Shown piece by piece: positions 59,102-64,000 of a stretch of 64,000 nucleotides of DNA. Source of the stretch: Niastella caeni. Its GTDB lineage: Bacteria; Bacteroidota; Bacteroidia; Chitinophagales; Chitinophagaceae. The notes below the pieces were generated by a model that saw only the letters and a list, made by a program, of their open reading frames with translations, did no database searches and was not told the origin of the DNA. The DNA is taken from contig NZ_STFF01000001.1 of the NCBI RefSeq assembly GCF_004834005.1, forward strand, positions 1,859,347-1,923,346, read 5' to 3'. A program made the translations under genes and the position numbers. The first letter of the stretch is position 1. Every line of letters begins with the position of its first letter.

Positions 59102-61468
59102 ATGAAACATTTCAGATGGATCATTTTGGCTGCCCTTATAATAGGTGGTTGTTTGCCGGTTTGCCTGGCAAAGGATGAACCATTGATGGGAATAACTGCC
59201 CGCAAAGGTATACTGGACCTGCGTTCCGTGAATTTAAACGATCAATTTATCCCTTTGTCAGGCGAATGGCAGTTTTACTGGCATCGGTTACTGAAACCCG
59301 GAGACACTACCTCCGCCTGGCCCGATTATGTTGCATTTCCTGCGTTATGGAATAAGATAAAATTGCATGGCCAAACGCTTCCTGCTGAAGGCTATGCCAC
59401 CTATTCACTCACTATACTATTACCAAACAAGCGGCCGCAACTGGCATTGCTGATGCCGGATGTCTACTGCTCATACCGGTTGTTTTTAAATGGCTCCCTA
59501 CAGTTGTCCAATGGCCGGCCCGATACCACGGTTGAGCGTGCCGTACCTTTCTGGTCTACTGAAACAGTTACGCTTCCTGCTACCGCTGATACATTGCATT
59601 TGCTTTTACAGGTTGCCAATTTCTGGCATTCAAAGGGCGGCCCCTACAAAACGCCTGTTATTGGCAAAAGAACTACACTGAATTTAAACCTTCAACGCGA
59701 CAAAGCTTTTGATCTGTTGTTGGCCGGCTGCCTGTTTATGGGCGGATTGTTCTTCTTTGGGTTTTATGCATTTGGCAGCCGTGATAAAGCGATCCTGTAT
59801 TTTTCGCTTTTCTGTATTGTGTATAGTTACCGGATGATCGGTACCAGCCTGTATGTTTTGCATTCCATCTTTCCTGACTTAAGCTGGTTTGCGACCATAC
59901 GTATTGAATATTTAACCCTTACCCTGGGCGTGGCCTTGTTTTCGCGATATTTCCACAGCGTATACCCGAAAGATGCCAACCGCATTATTGTGAACTTGGT
60001 AGTATGGATCTGCCTTGTCTATGTATTTCTCATATTGGTTACTCCCCCCCGGATCTTTACCAAAGGAATTATGCCGTTTTTGGGAGTTATGTTCTTTTAC
60101 ATCGGGTTTGCATTTTATTCCTGTATCCGGGCGGTGAAATACAAACGCGTGGGGGCGGTGTTTGCATTGATGAGTTGCGGCGTTATGCTGTTGGTATTTT
60201 TAATCATCAACCTGCATTATTTTCAGTTGGTAAGTGCCGAAAAATGGATCGTTTTCGCCGGTTATGTGCTGTTCTTCTTTTTACAATCACTGGTGTTATC
60301 GCACCGGTTTGCCTTTACGCTTAAAAAAGCGGCTGATGAAGCTCAACAGGGATTGAGGACCAAAACGGAGTTCCTGTCAACCATGTCGCATGAAATACGC
60401 ACGCCTTTAAATGTCGTCATCGGCATGGCGCACCTGCTGCTTCGTAATACGCCGCGTAAAGACCAGGAGAAAAACCTGAATGTATTATTATTCTCGGCCA
60501 ATAACCTGTTGGCGATAGTAAATGATATCCTGGATTATAATAAGATCGAAGCGGGGAAGATCAATTTTGAAATGATCCCAATGGACATTGGTTCCGTAGC
60601 TCAACATATTACCGGCGGGTTGAGCAGTAAAGCCGTTGAAAAGAAAATCACTTTAAATACAGAGATCGATGACCGGCTAACCAGGAAAGTGATCGGTGAC
60701 CCTACCCGTACCAGCCAGGTAATTTATAACCTGGTGCATAACGCTATAAAATTCACCGAACAGGGGTCTGTTCTTTTATCGATACAGGCAGAAAAAATTA
60801 CCGAAGACAAAGCAACACTTACCATCCAGGTTTCTGATACGGGTATTGGTATTGAACCGGAAAAGCAACAACTGATATTCGAGCGGTTTACGCAGGCTGA
60901 TTCTTCTACTTCGCGAAGTTATGGTGGCACCGGGCTTGGCCTCGCTATAACCAAACGCATTCTGGAGTTACAGGGTATTGTATTGCATCTGAGAAGTGAA
61001 CCGGGGAAAGGGTCGGTATTTTATTTTACCCAAACCTTTGCATTAAGCAACGAGCAGGTAAGCCCGGATGAGTTTATCAATAAGATAACCGTATCGGAAA
61101 AACAATTGCAAGGCGTTTCGATCCTGGTAGTGGAAGACAACCCCTTCAATATTATGGTTGCGCAATCGTTGCTCGAACGTGGCGGCGCTGTAGTAGAAGT
61201 TGCTACAAACGGCGCAGAAGCATTGGAGAAAATACAACCGGGTAAATATCATTTGGTGCTAATGGACCTGAACATGCCTGTTATGGATGGGTTTGAAGCT
61301 ACCCGAAAACTGCGTACCCGCGGCGTTACCTTACCGGTTATTGCATTAACTGCCAGTTTGCCGGCCGAAGTAGAAAAAGATGTACAAAGCGCTGGTCTCA
61401 CCGATATCGTTGTAAAGCCATTTAATCCCGATGAGTTGTTCCGCGTTATTTTGAAATATGCGAAATAA
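59102..61468 (+). CDS. Hybrid sensor histidine kinase/response regulator with 7TM-DISM sensor
   Basis: A 788-residue signalling protein. A signal peptide (MKHFRWIILAALIIGG) leads to a jelly-roll carbohydrate-binding-like extracellular part (SGEWQFYWHRLL near 52-63, ending about 200), seven hydrophobic helices (residues about 205-410, 7TM-DISM), a histidine kinase core with the phospho-acceptor in TMSHEIRTPLN near 429-439 and ATP-binding boxes (NLVHNAIKFTE, SDTGIGIEPE, GGTGLGLAI), and a C-terminal receiver domain (VEDNPFNIMVAQ; phospho-acceptor Asp in LVLMDLNMPVMDG near 723). No separate output gene is adjacent. Confidence 0.95.
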   Translation: MKHFRWIILAALIIGGCLPVCLAKDEPLMGITARKGILDLRSVNLNDQFIPLSGEWQFYWHRLLKPGDTTSAWPDYVAFPALWNKIKLHGQTLPAEGYATYSLTILLPNKRPQLALLMPDVYCSYRLFLNGSLQLSNGRPDTTVERAVPFWSTETVTLPATADTLHLLLQVANFWHSKGGPYKTPVIGKRTTLNLNLQRDKAFDLLLAGCLFMGGLFFFGFYAFGSRDKAILYFSLFCIVYSYRMIGTSLYVLHSIFPDLSWFATIRIEYLTLTLGVALFSRYFHSVYPKDANRIIVNLVVWICLVYVFLILVTPPRIFTKGIMPFLGVMFFYIGFAFYSCIRAVKYKRVGAVFALMSCGVMLLVFLIINLHYFQLVSAEKWIVFAGYVLFFFLQSLVLSHRFAFTLKKAADEAQQGLRTKTEFLSTMSHEIRTPLNVVIGMAHLLLRNTPRKDQEKNLNVLLFSANNLLAIVNDILDYNKIEAGKINFEMIPMDIGSVAQHITGGLSSKAVEKKITLNTEIDDRLTRKVIGDPTRTSQVIYNLVHNAIKFTEQGSVLLSIQAEKITEDKATLTIQVSDTGIGIEPEKQQLIFERFTQADSSTSRSYGGTGLGLAITKRILELQGIVLHLRSEPGKGSVFYFTQTFALSNEQVSPDEFINKITVSEKQLQGVSILVVEDNPFNIMVAQSLLERGGAVVEVATNGAEALEKIQPGKYHLVLMDLNMPVMDGFEATRKLRTRGVTLPVIALTASLPAEVEKDVQSAGLTDIVVKPFNPDELFRVILKYAK

Positions 61469-61517
61469 CAGGCTGCTGCCCTGCAAGGCACAAAATTTTT
61501 TGTAATAAGTTAGAACC

Positions 61518-61525
61518 TATTTTTG
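61518..61525 (+). promoter_or_regulatory. Candidate -7 box for the zinc metallopeptidase gene
   Basis: TATTTTTG, a perfect TAnnTTTG box, 18 bases before the ATG at 61544; it supports that start over the TTG frame further upstream. Confidence 0.45.
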
Positions 61526-61543
61526 TGCTATAAATTATTTATT

Positions 61544-62392
61544 ATGAAATGGATCGGACGGCGCGAAAGCTCCAATGTTGAAGACCGCAGAGGTTTTTCA
61601 GGTGGCGGACTGGCTGTTGGCGGCGGCATTATTGGCGTTATTGTCATCTTGTTAAAGGTGTTTTTAGGTGGCGATGTTTCTTCCCTTCCTGAAGCTATGC
61701 CACAACAGCCTGCCAGAGAACTGAGTGCAGAAGAACAGAAGCTGGATGATGAAAGAGCGAGTTTTATTAAAGTGGTGCTGGCCGATACCGAAGATGTATG
61801 GGGAAAGCTGTATTCAGAGTCGGGCAAAACCTACGATCAGCCTACCCTGGTCCTTTTCAGAGAATCTGTACAGAGCGCCTGTGGTATGGCCGGTTCTGCT
61901 ACCGGACCGTTTTATTGCCCGGGCGACCAAAAAGTGTATATCGATCTCTCGTTCTTTGAGCAAATGCAACAACAGTTGAATGCCCCTGGTGATTTTGCCA
62001 TGGCTTATGTGATAGCGCATGAAGTTGGTCATCATATTCAAAAATTGAATGGCACCAGTGATAAAATGCACCGTTTACGACAACAGGTAAGTGAAGAAGA
62101 ATACAACAAATACTCTGTCAGGCTGGAATTGCAAGCTGATTTCCTGGCGGGAGTTTGGGCGCATCATGCCCAGCGCATGAAAAATATCCTGGAAGAAAAT
62201 GATATTGAGGAAGCCCTGAATGCCGCTAATGCTATTGGCGACGACCGGTTGCAAAAACAGGCGCAGGGTTATGTTGTTCCCGAGTCGTTTACGCATGGCT
62301 CTTCGGCACAACGTGTGTTTTGGTTTAAAAAAGGGTTTGAATCGGGCGATGTAAACCAGGGCAACACCTTTAATGATCCATCACTGAATTGA
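61544..62392 (+). CDS. Neutral zinc metallopeptidase (YpfJ family)
   Basis: A 282-residue membrane-anchored putative protease (start MKWIGRRESSNVEDRRG). One hydrophobic, Gly-rich membrane segment (residues about 25-45) is followed by the peptidase domain: ACGMAGSATGPFYCPGDQKV near 108-127, HEVGHHIQKLNG near 164-175 (HExxHH zinc site) and ELQADFLAGVWAHHA near 193-207. The family is often annotated as neutral zinc metallopeptidase; its substrate is not known. The TATTTTTG box sits just upstream. It is separate from the hybrid kinase gene by about 75 bases. Confidence 0.93.
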   Translation: MKWIGRRESSNVEDRRGFSGGGLAVGGGIIGVIVILLKVFLGGDVSSLPEAMPQQPARELSAEEQKLDDERASFIKVVLADTEDVWGKLYSESGKTYDQPTLVLFRESVQSACGMAGSATGPFYCPGDQKVYIDLSFFEQMQQQLNAPGDFAMAYVIAHEVGHHIQKLNGTSDKMHRLRQQVSEEEYNKYSVRLELQADFLAGVWAHHAQRMKNILEENDIEEALNAANAIGDDRLQKQAQGYVVPESFTHGSSAQRVFWFKKGFESGDVNQGNTFNDPSLN

Positions 62393-62558
62393 AAAAAATT
62401 ACATGAACCAAAAGCTCAGGATGCTTCTTATTTGGTTTTTTGTAAATGGAGATTTCTAAATTTTATTTTGATTTTCAATAGTATACGAAATCACAAAATC
62501 TCTAAATTCCGCAATCAGCAATTCTTCTGCCTGGCATTGTTTTTTCAGGCAACAGGGT

Positions 62559-63053
62559 ATGAGACCGTTTACCTTTATATTAATGTTGGTACTGTCTTGT
62601 AATGGTTCCCCCGGCAATAATTTACCCACCTACGACAGTGCCCAAAGCCCAAAGAAAGATACACCGATTACAGAGGTGCCAGGGCAGGTAAAAGATACTA
62701 CCGGCTTGGGAGGGCTATGGTTTTTACAACCTGTACTGCCCTCCGATACCGTCACCGGTAAAATTCCCCGGCTTGATTTTAACCTGGCAAAAAAACGGTT
62801 TTCCGGCAACACCGGCTGTAACAGTATGAGCGGGGCCTTTGATTTTACCGATTCAACCCTGCAATTTAATCAGCGGATCATCACTACCAAGATGAATTGC
62901 GTTGGGTATAATGAAAGGGAGTTCATCGAAAATCTGCTACGAACGAACAGTTACCGGTTGCAAAACGGCATACTGATACTTATGTTCAATCAAACAGAAT
63001 TATCGCACTGGACACGGAAAGTAGCACCAAGACCGGTGATCAATAAAGCATGA
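62559..63053 (+). CDS. META domain lipoprotein
   Basis: A 164-residue protein with a lipobox (VLSC at about residues 11-14; MRPFTFILMLVLSC), then a Pro/Thr/Lys-rich linker and a META (HslJ-like) domain: GLWFLQPV near 53, FSGNTGCNSMSGAFD near 81-95, TTKMNC near 109 with FIENLL following. Such domains are found in heat-shock or motility-related exported proteins; exact function unknown. The preceding gap has AATCTCTAAATTCCGCAATC-like repeat words. The PAP2 gene converges 39 bases later. Confidence 0.85.
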   Translation: MRPFTFILMLVLSCNGSPGNNLPTYDSAQSPKKDTPITEVPGQVKDTTGLGGLWFLQPVLPSDTVTGKIPRLDFNLAKKRFSGNTGCNSMSGAFDFTDSTLQFNQRIITTKMNCVGYNEREFIENLLRTNSYRLQNGILILMFNQTELSHWTRKVAPRPVINKA

Positions 63054-63092
63054 TCCTTCAACTTCGCTCAGGAAACGATTTCGCTTGGGAGT

Positions 63093-63791
63093 TCACGATT
63101 TTTTCAACCCAACGGGTTTGATCTTGTCTATTAAAAAGGAGCTCATGAACAACCAGAAAAAGCCGATGCTAAAACCGGCCAGTACATCGGTGAAGTAGTG
63201 TACCCGTAAATAAATGCGGCTAAAGCCAATAAATAACAACAGCACGATAACGAGCACTAATAAAAACCATTTTAACATGGGGTGTGGTCTTTCTTCTTTC
63301 CAGATAATGATCATCAGCAAACCGTAAAAACACATGCTCATAAAGGCATGACCACTGGGAAAGCTAAGTCCTCTCGCTGGTTCCAGCAAGGGGATCAGGG
63401 GGCGATGACGGTTAAATAATAATTTCAACCCCAGCATGATCAATAAACTGCTTAGCGCAATGGCGCTGATCTTTATTGAATACCTTGATTTCTTTTTCAG
63501 CAGAAAAAAAGCACACAAAATAAGATTGGCGGGAATTAAAAAATAATGGGAACCAAAAAAGGTAACAAACTCCATTAACTGGGTCATGCCATCGGTGACC
63601 AATGAATGCGCAAAGGCAAAGGCCCTTTCATCAGCACCTGTTTTATCGAGGTAGAATACACGGTATGCAATGATCACGAAGCTGAAAAGGCTAACGGTAA
63701 ACACAGCCAGTAATATGATAAGCTCCTTGGAAAGAATGACTACTTTGTCGGCTACTTTTCTTTCTTCGGGCGATAGATTCGTTTGTGCCAT
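63093..63791 (-). CDS. PAP2 family phosphatase, membrane type
   Basis: A 232-residue inner-membrane protein with five or six helices and the phosphatidic acid phosphatase type 2 site: KLLFNRHRPLIPLL near 128-141 (KxxxxxxRP), GLSFPSGHAFMSM near 146-158 (PSGH) and SRIYLRVHYFTDVLAGF near 190-206 (SRxxxxxHxxxD). The catalytic residues are all present. Likely substrates are lipid phosphates such as undecaprenyl diphosphate or phosphatidylglycerol phosphate. It follows the truncated gene at the window edge on the same strand by about 20 bases. Confidence 0.93.
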   Translation of the reverse strand: MAQTNLSPEERKVADKVVILSKELIILLAVFTVSLFSFVIIAYRVFYLDKTGADERAFAFAHSLVTDGMTQLMEFVTFFGSHYFLIPANLILCAFFLLKKKSRYSIKISAIALSSLLIMLGLKLLFNRHRPLIPLLEPARGLSFPSGHAFMSMCFYGLLMIIIWKEERPHPMLKWFLLVLVIVLLLFIGFSRIYLRVHYFTDVLAGFSIGFFWLFMSSFLIDKIKPVGLKKS

Positions 63792-63812
63792 ATGCTATAA
63801 TATTAATGCCAT

Positions 63813-64000
63813 TTAATCACCGGCTTTATTAACCTGCAACCATTCCCTGTAATTTAAAACTGCCCTTATTTCACCATAAGAAAATTCATCACCCAACTTT
63901 TCCTTAACCGGGGTGGTTGCAGCAGTTGGCAAATTTAATTCTTCTACTGCCTGTAGAATAATGGCTATTTTATTTTCGGCCACTATTTCCTTAATATCAA
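63813..64000 (-). CDS. C-terminus of an unrecognised protein (cut by window edge)
   Basis: On the minus strand the frame from 64000 to the TAA at 63813-63815 is open and encodes about 61 residues (IKEIVAENKIAIILQAVEEL at the start, REWLQVNKAGD at the end). I do not recognise the family. The upstream part lies outside the window. It would share a transcript with the PAP2 gene. Confidence 0.6.
   Translation of the reverse strand, partial: DIKEIVAENKIAIILQAVEELNLPTAATTPVKEKLGDEFSYGEIRAVLNYREWLQVNKAGD

Overview
The window is a gene-dense stretch of chromosome from a member of the Bacteroidota, most likely the Chitinophagales/Chitinophagaceae (a Niastella- or Chitinophaga-like soil bacterium). 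This is inferred from the TAnnTTTG-type promoter boxes, the near absence of Shine-Dalgarno sites, a protein with a type IX secretion C-terminal domain, LytTR/LytS and 7TM-DISM signalling proteins, GH3 and DUF5606 family proteins, and lineage-typical pairs such as PnuC with a NadR-type kinase. No rRNA, tRNA, insertion sequence, prophage or CRISPR array was found. Almost all genes look intact and of housekeeping or lineage-core type.

Layout. 1-1.9 kb: truncated ybeY, divergent feoA, a remarkable array of about eighteen 20-21 bp palindromic repeats, then nadD. 2.4-9.9 kb: chromate transporter, an NfeD-slipin membrane protease pair, a large glucosidase and a PAP2 phosphatase. 10-18.2 kb: GNAT, an unknown 158-aa protein divergent from a nitrilase-type amidase, nagA, S41 peptidase, thiL, suhB-like phosphatase and a family 2 glycosyltransferase with an extra C-terminal part. 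18.3-28.7 kb: lipoprotein, GH3 protein, LysE exporter, mtgA, a GT39-type glycosyltransferase, NR salvage (pnuC and kinase), SDR, SRPBCC, an outer-membrane-type protein and a low-complexity secreted protein. 29-34.4 kb: Fe-S and metal cluster (nfu, merC, SCO, Fur-family regulator), M3 oligopeptidase and DUF5606 protein. 34.6-44.7 kb: small accessory genes, a LytTR two-component pair, amidohydrolase, pfkB kinase, DsbA-like protein and GNAT. 44.8-57 kb: a giant aromatic/Asn-rich exported protein and a nucleic-acid block (tmk, polA, uvrB, recA) with mgsA and a T9SS cargo protein. 57-64 kb: a 1.2 kb gene-free region with structured sequence, OmpA lipoprotein, hybrid histidine kinase, zinc metallopeptidase, META lipoprotein, PAP2 phosphatase and a truncated gene.

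How genes work together. nadD, the PnuC/NR-kinase pair and thiL serve cofactor supply. tmk, polA, uvrB and recA serve DNA synthesis and repair. nagA, the glucosidase, mtgA, the glycosyltransferases and the PAP2 proteins serve glycans and cell envelope. feoA, nfu, merC, SCO and the Fur-family gene serve metal and Fe-S homeostasis.

No clear new multi-gene defence or mobile system is visible. The strongest unexplained signals are non-coding: the 20-21 bp array between feoA and nadD, an 11-bp tandem repeat with an inverted copy (38.9 kb), a perfect palindrome next to the uvrB promoter box, a palindrome in the merC/SCO-fur divergent region, and a possible structured RNA between recA and the ompA-type gene.
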